NCBI RefSeq assembly: GCF_000336635.1
Contig: NZ_AOLY01000042.1
Coordinates: 163,136 to 227,135 of the forward strand
Length of the DNA: 64,000 nucleotides
Reading direction: 5' to 3'
Source: Haloarcula japonica DSM 6131
GTDB lineage: Archaea > Halobacteriota > Halobacteria > Halobacteriales > Haloarculaceae
Under the pieces are notes generated by a model. That model saw only the letters and a list, made by a program, of their open reading frames with translations, had not been told where the DNA came from and ran no database searches. This document shows, piece after piece, positions 49,863 through 57,660 of the stretch. Made by a program: the position numbers and the translations under genes. How positions within the stretch are numbered: position 1 is the stretch's first letter; every line of letters begins with the position of its first letter.

Positions 49863-51242
49863 TCAGTCAGCCAACGAGATGTTCTGCCGGAGGTCGTCTT
49901 CGATTGCCTCCAGCGTCCGACCCTTCGTTTCGGGGACGTAGCGGTAGACAAACAACAGCCCTACGAGGCTACAGAGGCCGAACAGCCAGAACGTCGCAGA
50001 GGTTCCGACACCGTCAGTGAGGACAGGGAACGTCAGCGACACGAGGAGATTCGCACCCCAGTTCGCGACGGTGACGACACCCATCGCCGACCCACGAACC
50101 GAAAGCGGGTATATCTCTGATATCAGGAGCCAGAAGACCGGGCCGAGACCGATCGCGAAGAAGGACACGAACAGCATCAGACTGATCGTGGCGATAATGC
50201 CGAGGCCCCCGCTAAGACCGGGCAGGTAGAATACGGTACCGAGAATGGCGAGCGTCGCAACCATTCCACCGACACCGACGAGGAGCAGTCGGCGACGACC
50301 GACACGGTCGACGAGCATAATCGCTACGACGGTCATCACTACGTTGATCGTCCCGATACCGACTGTCGCAAGGATCGAGGCCACACTTCCGAGGCCGGTG
50401 GATTCGAGAATCGTCGGAGCGTAGTAAATGACCGCGTTGATACCGGTGATCTGCTGGAACACGGCGAGTCCGAGCCCGACCACGAGCGCTGGGCGGAGCC
50501 ACGGGGCCAGCAGGTCCCGGACGCCGGTTTCGGACTGTGTCTCGACGGTCTCCTCGATCTCGTCGAGCTCTTGGTCGACGCCACTGGATCGCGTCCGCTT
50601 GAGGACGGCTCTGGCCTCGTCTTTCCGCCCGTGCTCGAAGAGCCAGCGTGGACTCTCGGGCATCTTCAGAATGCCGATAGCGAGGACGACGGCCGGGACC
50701 ATCCCGGCACCGAGCATCCAGCGCCACGCACCTGCGTCGGCGAACGCGTAATTGACGAAATACGAGAGCAGGATTCCGGTGGTCACCATGAGCTGATTGA
50801 GCGAGGTAAGCCCGCCGCGAATGTGCGGCGGCGCGATCTCTGAGATGTACAGTGGGCCGACAATCGACGCGAAGCCGATAGCGACGCCGTCGATAAGCCG
50901 ACCGGCGACGAGGACGGGGACGGTCGGCGCGACGGCCATCGTGAACGAGCCGACGAAGAACACGATGGCCGCGATGAGGATGAGACGACGGCGACCGAGG
51001 CGGTCGGCTAACTGGCCGCCGACGGCCGCACCGGCCGCGGCCCCGGCCATCGCGCCACTGACGATGATCCCCTCGACGAGCGGCGACATGACGAACGAGT
51101 CCTGGATGAACAGGAACGCGCCCGAGATGATCCCGGTGTCGAACCCGAATAACAGTCCGTTCAGCGCGGCTAACGCGGAGACGACGTAGACGAACCGGTC
51201 GCCGTCACCGCGGAGGACGTTTCGTATGGTGGCTGTGGACAT
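49863..51242 (-). CDS. MFS sugar porter
   Basis: A 459-residue 12-helix transporter of the sugar porter class. Marks: LADRLGRRRLILIAA, GRLIDGVAIGFASIVGPLYI then SEIAPPHIRG, PESPRWL, FQQITGINAVIYYAPTI (the QQ-sugar contact), LVDRVGRRRLLLVG and PETKGRTLEAIE at the end. These define monosaccharide or polyol/proton or sodium symporters. It is a single gene, convergent with the kinase gene (which ends 30 bp away) and downstream of the binding-protein block. Confidence 0.9.
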   Translation of the reverse strand: MSTATIRNVLRGDGDRFVYVVSALAALNGLLFGFDTGIISGAFLFIQDSFVMSPLVEGIIVSGAMAGAAAGAAVGGQLADRLGRRRLILIAAIVFFVGSFTMAVAPTVPVLVAGRLIDGVAIGFASIVGPLYISEIAPPHIRGGLTSLNQLMVTTGILLSYFVNYAFADAGAWRWMLGAGMVPAVVLAIGILKMPESPRWLFEHGRKDEARAVLKRTRSSGVDQELDEIEETVETQSETGVRDLLAPWLRPALVVGLGLAVFQQITGINAVIYYAPTILESTGLGSVASILATVGIGTINVVMTVVAIMLVDRVGRRRLLLVGVGGMVATLAILGTVFYLPGLSGGLGIIATISLMLFVSFFAIGLGPVFWLLISEIYPLSVRGSAMGVVTVANWGANLLVSLTFPVLTDGVGTSATFWLFGLCSLVGLLFVYRYVPETKGRTLEAIEDDLRQNISLAD

Positions 51243-51350
51243 CTGTGTAAAATTGACTCGAATCTGTGTAAAAGTCTTTCCAAGTCTTTTCGCACGACGG
51301 CGGAGCCACTGAGAGATACCTGTGGCAGGCCGTGCCGAAAAACGGTGCCG

Positions 51351-52550
51351 CTATTCGTCTCTACCGTCGGTGATAATTGTCGCGAGGTGCTCCCGGTCGA
51401 ACAGGTGCGCCTCTGTAAATTCTTCGGGGAAGTACTGCTTCGCGTACCGTTCAATCATGAATAGGTTATGCAGCGGGCCGGTGTAGATTGGGCCGCCGCG
51501 AAACACCCTGTCATTCTGGACGGCCCGCAACCGACTGCCCACTTCGTGGTCTTTCATATAGGCGAGTACTGAGTTCTCGAACTCCTCTCGGGTCTTCCCC
51601 TCGCGATGGTATCGCAGAAGGAGTGAGTCCGGATCTATCTCCAGCAACGTCTCGTAATCGAGCGATTCCGAGCCGGAGTACCCTTCGACGCCGGTATCGG
51701 CAAAGGCGTCGGAAATTCCGAGCGTCTGGAAGTGTTCCTTGTTGGCTCCGTTCCCGCTGATCCGATACGGCGTGAACGCTTCCGGTTCCTCGCCGGCGAA
51801 CATGAGCGCGGCGTTCGGTCGTTGCTCCGATGCCGGGAGCCGAGCCTGCACCGTTTCGACCAGCTCGTCATGTATCGAGCGGATCGCCTCGAAGCGCGCC
51901 CGTTCCTGAACCATTTCAGCCACCTTCTCGAAGGCCTCGTACAGGCTGTAGTACTGGTAGTCGTGCCAGTCGTCAGTCCGCCGGAAGATGAGGTTCCCGA
52001 GAAACGGTGCGACGTTCTCCCGAATCTCTGTGAGGTCCGACTGATTCCACGCCCCAAGCCAGTCGATAAGCGCGTTGGGATCGATGAGGTGCAGGTCTGC
52101 GTCCATCTCGTAGAACGGTTCCTTCGAGACGCCGTCGTTCCAGAGCTGTGTGAGCCCATCGAGGTCAATAGACACTCCATCAAGTTCCTCGTAGTGCAGC
52201 GTCTTGTATCGTCCACGGTACCAGATCGACTGTACTGCATCGCCGTGACCGAGCGCGACCAGCATGTCGATGTAATCCGCGGTGAACGGGGCGATTGTCT
52301 CGGGCACAGTTTCGAACTCGACGGTGCCGACTGGCTCCATCGTCACCGAATACGGTCCGTCGGAAGTCACTGGCTCGGTAGCGCTCGGTTCGGTATCCGT
52401 GGTACTGTCGTCGGTCCCGGTTTCCGCAGATTTCGGACTGCTGTCGCCCGAACATCCGGCGAGTAATCCACCGAGGGCGAGTGTCCCACCGCCTTTCACG
52501 ACTTCTCTCCGCGTCGGTCGTTCGAACGTCGCTCCGTCCGGGTCAGTCAT
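51351..52550 (-). CDS. siderophore/iron ABC transporter binding lipoprotein 1
   Basis: A 399-residue Tat-type lipoprotein (TRREVVKGGG then LLAGCSGDS) with the FecB/periplasmic-binding fold: YSVTMEPVGTVEFETVPETI, DYIDMLVALGHGDAV, PFYEMDADLHLIDPNALID, and LEIDPDSLLLRYHREG. Its ATG overlaps the stop of the next gene upstream (ATGA), so it is the last of three cotranscribed, homologous binding proteins. No permease or ATPase lies nearby; a shared transporter must be elsewhere. The pocket is not identifiable here, so siderophore versus heme or cobalamin remains open. Confidence 0.84.
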   Translation of the reverse strand: MTDPDGATFERPTRREVVKGGGTLALGGLLAGCSGDSSPKSAETGTDDSTTDTEPSATEPVTSDGPYSVTMEPVGTVEFETVPETIAPFTADYIDMLVALGHGDAVQSIWYRGRYKTLHYEELDGVSIDLDGLTQLWNDGVSKEPFYEMDADLHLIDPNALIDWLGAWNQSDLTEIRENVAPFLGNLIFRRTDDWHDYQYYSLYEAFEKVAEMVQERARFEAIRSIHDELVETVQARLPASEQRPNAALMFAGEEPEAFTPYRISGNGANKEHFQTLGISDAFADTGVEGYSGSESLDYETLLEIDPDSLLLRYHREGKTREEFENSVLAYMKDHEVGSRLRAVQNDRVFRGGPIYTGPLHNLFMIERYAKQYFPEEFTEAHLFDREHLATIITDGRDE

Positions 52551-53728
52551 TCGAACTCACCCGTGACGATATCGGCGATTTGCTGTCGGTCGAAGAGTTC
52601 GGTGTCGGAGGTTACGTCGCCGAAGATATCTGGATAGAGCTGCTGGGCCGCCCGCTCGGTCAAAAAGAAATTGTGAATCGGACCCTGCCGAAGGTAGCCA
52701 CCGCGATACACGCGTCCGTTCTGTACCGCGGTCAGTTGACTGCCGACGGTGTGGTCCTGCATGAACCGCAGGACGGTCTCCCGGAACTCGGTCGCAGATT
52801 TTCGCTCGTGGCCGCGGACGAGGATAACGTCTGGATCGACCGCTAGAAGGGTTTCGTAGTCGTACTCGCCCCGGTTGGTCGTACTGAGGTTCTCGATATC
52901 GGTTCCGGCGAGCGCATCGGTAACACCGAGGTCACGCCACTGCTTCTTGCTCGTGCCGTTATCGTTCAGTCGATAGGGCGAGAACGACTCCGGTTCGTCG
53001 GAGCCCTCGAACGTAAGGAGGACGTTCGGACGCTCCTCAGCTGGCGGGAGCTGACTCTGCAGGTCCGCAATGTAGTCGTCGTGTAGCTGCCTGAACGCCT
53101 TGTACCGTGCCTGTTCCTGAAAGACCTCCGCGACCTTCTCGAAGGCTTGATACAGCGTGTAATACCGGTAGTCGTGCCACTCGTCGGAGCGACGGAAGAT
53201 CAGATTCCCCACGAACGGGGCGACGTTTTCGGCGATCTCGTCGACGTCCGACTGCGACCAGTCGAACCAGTTGACGAGCATCTGTGTGTCATAGAGATGG
53301 ACGTCGCTGTCGAGTTCGTAAAACTCCTCTTTCGTTCGGACTTCCGGATACGCGTCAATCGTCTCCTGGTCGACGGACACTCCGGGGAGTTCATCGTAGA
53401 CGTACGTGTAGTAGCGGTCCGCCCCGCCGATACCTGTGAGGCCATCGGCCTGCCCGAGGGCCACGCCCATATCGGCGTAAGTGCCACCGTAAGGGAGCCA
53501 TCGCTCGGGAACCGTCTGGAACGTAACGTCGCCCACCGGCTCCATGGTGACAGTATAGGACTCCGTCCCAGTTGCCGTGGCTGTCTCCTCATTCTCGGCT
53601 GTGGTGGACTCTGTGGCAGTATTGCCGGAACATCCGGCGAGCAAACTGCCGCCCACAATCAGCCCGCCACCCTTGATATAATCTCTGCGTGTCGGCTGTT
53701 CAAGCGTCGGTTTATCGCCGTCAGTCAC
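52547..53728 (-). CDS. siderophore/iron ABC transporter binding lipoprotein 2
   Basis: A 393-residue paralogue of the flanking proteins. Leader TRRDYIKGGGLIVGGSLLAG ends at the lipobox Cys; the core shows YTVTMEPVGDVTFQTVPERW, YADMGVALGQADGLTGIG, EFYELDSDVHLYD and LLAVDPDVILVRGHERKSA. GTG at 53728 overlaps the upstream stop. Of the three it resembles protein 1 most: NVAPFVGNLIFRRSDEWHDY here against NVAPFLGNLIFRRTDDWHDY there. Confidence 0.85.
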   Translation of the reverse strand: MTDGDKPTLEQPTRRDYIKGGGLIVGGSLLAGCSGNTATESTTAENEETATATGTESYTVTMEPVGDVTFQTVPERWLPYGGTYADMGVALGQADGLTGIGGADRYYTYVYDELPGVSVDQETIDAYPEVRTKEEFYELDSDVHLYDTQMLVNWFDWSQSDVDEIAENVAPFVGNLIFRRSDEWHDYRYYTLYQAFEKVAEVFQEQARYKAFRQLHDDYIADLQSQLPPAEERPNVLLTFEGSDEPESFSPYRLNDNGTSKKQWRDLGVTDALAGTDIENLSTTNRGEYDYETLLAVDPDVILVRGHERKSATEFRETVLRFMQDHTVGSQLTAVQNGRVYRGGYLRQGPIHNFFLTERAAQQLYPDIFGDVTSDTELFDRQQIADIVTGEFE

Positions 53729-54975
53729 TGTCCTTCACCCGTGATTATGTCAGCCACCCGCTGGCGGTCGAACAGCTGTTCCTCGACGGGGATTTCGGGG
53801 TACGGATCCCCGTCGACGTAGCCCGGCCATTCACCGAACTGGTCGGGGTACAGCTGTTTCGCGGTCATCTCCGTCTGGAACAGGTTCAGGATCGGACCCT
53901 GCCGACGGGCACCTTGTGCGTATATCCGCCCCTCTTGTACAGCGGTGATCTCTCTCGTCACCTCGTCGTATTCCAATTGCGACCGTATATCGGCGAGATT
54001 GTGCGACCCCGCCATTGGCCCGAGAACGAGCAGTACGTCCGGGTCGGCTTCGAGAAGCAATTCGGAGTCGAGCGTGATGTTCCGTCCGTTGTCACCGTAC
54101 CCGTCACCGACAGCATCGGCTAACGCATCGGTCGCACCCAGCGGGCGGGTGTGAGCAGCGTAGTAGCCCGGATAGTTCAGTTTGTAGCCCCAGATTTTCT
54201 CGTCGGATGTGGAGAACAGGACCACGGCCGCGCTCGGCCGCTCACGTTCCGACGGAAGGCCCGCCCTGATAGTCTGCATCATCGAGTCGCGGATAGATAC
54301 GAACGCCTCGTACCGTTCCCTCTCCTGAAAGACCGCCGCGATCTTCCCGAAGATTTCCCAGAGCGTATAGTATTCGTACGCATCGGCCCAGCCTGACGGC
54401 GGGTCCTGCTGCGTGCCGCTGAGCGTGTTCCCGAACCACGGGCCAACGTTCGAGCGTATCTCTTGGAGGCTACTGTCGTCCCATCTCTCGGCTGTGGCAA
54501 CCTTCGCTGGGTCCGCTATATGAACGTCGCTGTCGAGTTCGTACAGTTTCTCCTTTGACGGTGGCCACGAAGAGTACAGCCCGTCCCAGTCGACTGAGAC
54601 CCCCTCGAGTCGGTGGAGGAACTTCTGATACAACGATCGGTGGTATTCGGGCGCGTGCATCGCGTTGATCGCATCTCCTCGACCGAGTGCGACCAGCATG
54701 TCCACGTGGTGACCCAGTATCGTGAACACGTCCTGGGGTACTGATTCGAACTCGACAGTTCCCACGGGCGACATTGTAACAGCGTATCCGTCGCCAGCCG
54801 CTGTCGGTTCAGCCTTTGAGGCTGACTGGCTTCCTGTCCCCGTCTGAACCGGGTCTGGTTCTGAACCGGACTGGTCTACACAGCCCGCTAGCAAGCCGCC
54901 ACCCACCACCACGCCGCTATACTTCACGTAGTCACGTCTTGTCGGGGCCTCGCAGTTCGTGTCATCTCTCGACAT
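53725..54975 (-). CDS. siderophore/iron ABC transporter binding lipoprotein 3 (first in operon)
   Basis: A 416-residue lipoprotein, the promoter-proximal gene. Leader TRRDYVKYSGVVVGGGLLAG then Cys; core YAVTMSPVGTVEFESVPQDV, HHVDMLVALGRGDAINAM, KLYELDSDVHIADPAK and LLLEADPDVLLVLGPMAG. It is the most divergent of the three (SNVGPWFGNTLSGTQQDPPS replaces the RR-DWHDY segment), suggesting different ligand. Its ATG at 54975 lies next to the candidate iron box at 54981. Confidence 0.85.
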   Translation of the reverse strand: MSRDDTNCEAPTRRDYVKYSGVVVGGGLLAGCVDQSGSEPDPVQTGTGSQSASKAEPTAAGDGYAVTMSPVGTVEFESVPQDVFTILGHHVDMLVALGRGDAINAMHAPEYHRSLYQKFLHRLEGVSVDWDGLYSSWPPSKEKLYELDSDVHIADPAKVATAERWDDSSLQEIRSNVGPWFGNTLSGTQQDPPSGWADAYEYYTLWEIFGKIAAVFQERERYEAFVSIRDSMMQTIRAGLPSERERPSAAVVLFSTSDEKIWGYKLNYPGYYAAHTRPLGATDALADAVGDGYGDNGRNITLDSELLLEADPDVLLVLGPMAGSHNLADIRSQLEYDEVTREITAVQEGRIYAQGARRQGPILNLFQTEMTAKQLYPDQFGEWPGYVDGDPYPEIPVEEQLFDRQRVADIITGEGQ

Positions 54976-54980
54976 AAATA

Positions 54981-55031
54981 TTAGGCCAGCCTAAAAATAT
55001 ATAACTGCTTCGGAATTTAGGCGCACCTGAA
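54981..55031. promoter_or_regulatory. two palindromes resembling DtxR/SirR iron boxes around a TATA box
   Basis: TTAGGC-CA-GCCTAA at 54981-54994 is a perfect inverted repeat between the promoter TATA (AAATATATA, 54996-55004) and ATG 54975. A second, imperfect one, TTTAGG-CGCA-CCTGAA, lies at 55016-55031, upstream of the TATA. Both share TTAGGC half-sites and resemble the DtxR-family consensus. They would let an iron-bound repressor block the promoter of the three binding-protein genes. Centres are 36 bp apart, about 3.4 helical turns. Confidence 0.6.
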
Positions 55032-55269
55032 AACCAACTCTTGTACAGATTTCGGCCGGTTATCTCAATTGCTGGTCGCTTGCTCAGCTTTCATCGCAGA
55101 CCTACTCATGGACAAAACGACCTCCGTGCCGTCCTCTCGAATCGGCTCTGAGTCAACGATTGATAGCCGTGTCAAGAGCGACCGCCCCATTCTCGCCATA
55201 GGAACAGCCACAACAGCGGTATCGGGGGAACGTACAACAGTAAAGTGTCCTTACTGTGGACACACTAGT

Positions 55270-55743
55270 ATGGCTGACGAGGAAATCGACGACGTGGACA
55301 GGGCAATTCTGTACGCATTACAGGAGGATGCTCGAAACATGTCGTCCGGGGACATCGCAGAACGAACCGATACGTCCGACAGCACCGTCCGGAAGCGCAT
55401 TAACCATCTCGAGTCCAGCGAAATCGTCAAAGGCTACAGCGCTGATGTCGACTATCAGCAGGCGGGCTATCCGCTCCGGATGCTGCTCTACTGCACTGCA
55501 TCGATCCCCGAGCGAGGCGATTTAATCCCCGAAATCCTCGATATAGACGGTGTGGTATCGGTTCAGGAACTGGTCACCGGCGAGGAAAACCTCCTCGTGA
55601 CGGCCGTCGGCGAATCGGATAGCGATATCACCCCTGTCGCGCAGGCACTTCTCGATATGGGCTTGACGGTGGCCGACGAAGTACTCGTCCGAAGCCACGA
55701 GACGACGCCCTTCGGTAAGTTTGATTCCGGAAACGAGAGTTAG
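55270..55743 (+). CDS. Lrp/AsnC-family regulator divergent from the binding proteins
   Basis: A 157-residue regulator. IDDVDRAILYALQEDARNMS then SGDIAERTDTSDSTVRKRIN is the HTH; GYSADVDYQQAGYPLRMLLYCTA, IPEILDIDGVVSVQELVTGEENL form the RAM ligand domain. Upstream, in frame without a good start, the DNA encodes VKCPYCGHTS, a possible CxxCGH zinc-ribbon-like extension, so a longer protein from an unusual start (TTG at 55069 or ATG at 55108) cannot be excluded. ATG at 55270 is preferred. It faces away from the binding proteins across about 300 bp. Confidence 0.78.
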   Translation: MADEEIDDVDRAILYALQEDARNMSSGDIAERTDTSDSTVRKRINHLESSEIVKGYSADVDYQQAGYPLRMLLYCTASIPERGDLIPEILDIDGVVSVQELVTGEENLLVTAVGESDSDITPVAQALLDMGLTVADEVLVRSHETTPFGKFDSGNES

Positions 55744-56172
55744 CTGAGGACGGGACTGCTGTCGCAGGGCCGTCTCTCGGACGACTGCGTGCCCAGGGAC
55801 TACACGGCCAGCCAAGTCGTCGAAGTGACTGCCTCAGTTTCCATATCGGTCTGATTTTCGAGTGGCTTCATCGAACGGGTTGGTAATATCACCCCTGCTC
55901 ACCACGTGACTACTCTCTGATTAGACCACTGTGTGTACGCGTGATCAGGGACTCGCCGTCGATGGATTTTGCCGATAGGGGCCTCGAAGCCCCGCGAAAA
56001 CACTTTGAAGGTAAGTTCCGACTGATCGTCGCTGAAAAACATAATGTTCTATAATCTACTATTTTAGGAACAAATTGGTAGTATAGAAGGATTTAATAAC
56101 CAGTCCGTTCGCACTAGGGATGAAGACAACCAGAACCGATCAATCACAGTCTGTGATCGGTCACGAACAACG
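55744..56172. promoter_or_regulatory. spacer and leader of the dabB-dabA operon
   Basis: About 430 bp. The 3' part of the regulator is followed by a GGGGC-CTCGAA-GCCCC hairpin at 55978-55993, AT-rich sequence with box-A-like GATTTAATAACC at 56091-56102, then a strong inverted repeat at 56135-56161: ACCGAT, a 4-nt bulge CAAT, CACAG-T-CTGTG, ATCGGT. The latter ends 11 bp before the dabB start. No gene is seen. Confidence 0.5.
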
Positions 56173-57660
56173 ATGTCAGGACACAACTCATCAAGGACGG
56201 TCGGATCACTCCCGGACACGACGGCTGACTCGTCGCTCGTGCCCGTCGCACTCACATGGCTCGTGTGGTCGATGTTTGCCGCGAGCATTGCTGTGCTTGC
56301 TGTCCGGGTCCGAACCGGGTTCGTCTGGGAGATACCCGGCGCGGTCGCCATTGATGGGCTGACCGTTCTGATGTGGGTGGTCGTCACCTTCTTCAGCGGT
56401 ATCGTTCACAGCTACTCGCGCCGCTATCTGGCGGGCAGTCGCCTCAAAACACCCTTTTTCGCCACCGTGTTCGGCTTCACCGTGATCGTGATGGGGCTGG
56501 TGGCGGCTAACCACCTCGCCCTGTTCGGGGCGTTGTGGCTCGCAATGGGACTGCTGATGGCGAAACTCATCGGTATCGTCAGTGGCTGGGATCAGGCACA
56601 GGCTGCTGCCACGGTCGCCCGCAAGTACTTCATCGCCAGTAGCACGCTTCTCGGCGTCGCGCTGACAGCACTGTGGTGGGCGACCGGTGCGACTACGGTC
56701 TCCGGACTTACGACTGCTTCCGACTCACTCGGTGGCCCGGTGTGGCTGGTCGCCGCAGGCGCACTCGTGCTCGCAGCGATGATTCAGTCCGCCCTGATTC
56801 CGTTCCACGGCTGGCTCCTCTCCTCGATGACCGCACCGACGCCTGCCTCAGCCCTGATGCACGCCGGGTTTGTCAACGCGGGCGGCATTCTGTTGACTCG
56901 TTTCGCGCCGGTCATCTCCGTCGACCCCGTGCTCATGCTCGCAATCGTCGGCGTCGGTGGTGCTAGCGCCATCGGCGGGAAACTCCTGAAATCGGTTCAG
57001 ACTGACATCAAGGGCAAACTCGGCTGTTCGACGGTCGGACAGATGGGATTCATGATCATGCAGGCCGGCCTCGGCTTCTTCGGGGCTGCTATCACCCACC
57101 TCATCCTGCACGGTTTCTACAAGGCTTACCAGTTCCTCAGTGCTGGCGGACAGGTCGAACACACTACCCCGAGCGAAGGGACGCCACACACCATCGGAAT
57201 GACGACGAGCATCGTTGGCGGCGTCATCACACTGCTGACCGGGCTCGCCGGCGGCGCGGTGTTTACAGTGCTGACAGGGAAGGGAACGCATGTCGACAGC
57301 GGGCTCCTGTTGACCTTCTTCGTGGTATTCACGACGCTCCATGCGGCCCGCAACGCCGTCCAGCACACTTCGCTTCCGCCGGCGGCCCGTTACGGGGCTG
57401 TCCCGGTAGTCTTCTTCCCGGCCATCGTCATCTACGCCGCAGTCTACACGGGCGTCTCGGGGCTCATGCCCGTCAGCCCAGCAACGACCGAACTGACGCT
57501 GCTCCACGGCATAATCGCCGTCTTCTTCGTCGGCATCTACATCGGCATCGAGACCGGGATCCACGAGCGTAGCCAGCGCCTCTACGTGGCGCTGCTTAAC
57601 GCCGGCCAGCCGTCGGCCGACACTATGCTGACCACGACGGAGGACTACAATGAGTACTGA
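56173..57660 (+). CDS. dabB: DabB, proton-conducting membrane subunit of inorganic carbon complex
   Basis: A 495-residue protein with about 13-14 membrane segments, homologous to antiporter-like complex I subunits. Signals: IPFHGWLLSSMTAPTPASALMHAG (family TM7-8 segment) and SVQTDIKGKLGCSTVGQMGFM (the conserved Lys-bearing region), but with no other complex I gene nearby. Its partner dabA overlaps its 3' end by 11 bp. In the DAB system DabB couples cation flow to hydration of CO2 by DabA. ATG at 56173 begins a short Ser/Thr-rich tail before the first helix; the start follows the leader palindrome. Confidence 0.86.
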   Translation: MSGHNSSRTVGSLPDTTADSSLVPVALTWLVWSMFAASIAVLAVRVRTGFVWEIPGAVAIDGLTVLMWVVVTFFSGIVHSYSRRYLAGSRLKTPFFATVFGFTVIVMGLVAANHLALFGALWLAMGLLMAKLIGIVSGWDQAQAAATVARKYFIASSTLLGVALTALWWATGATTVSGLTTASDSLGGPVWLVAAGALVLAAMIQSALIPFHGWLLSSMTAPTPASALMHAGFVNAGGILLTRFAPVISVDPVLMLAIVGVGGASAIGGKLLKSVQTDIKGKLGCSTVGQMGFMIMQAGLGFFGAAITHLILHGFYKAYQFLSAGGQVEHTTPSEGTPHTIGMTTSIVGGVITLLTGLAGGAVFTVLTGKGTHVDSGLLLTFFVVFTTLHAARNAVQHTSLPPAARYGAVPVVFFPAIVIYAAVYTGVSGLMPVSPATTELTLLHGIIAVFFVGIYIGIETGIHERSQRLYVALLNAGQPSADTMLTTTEDYNEY

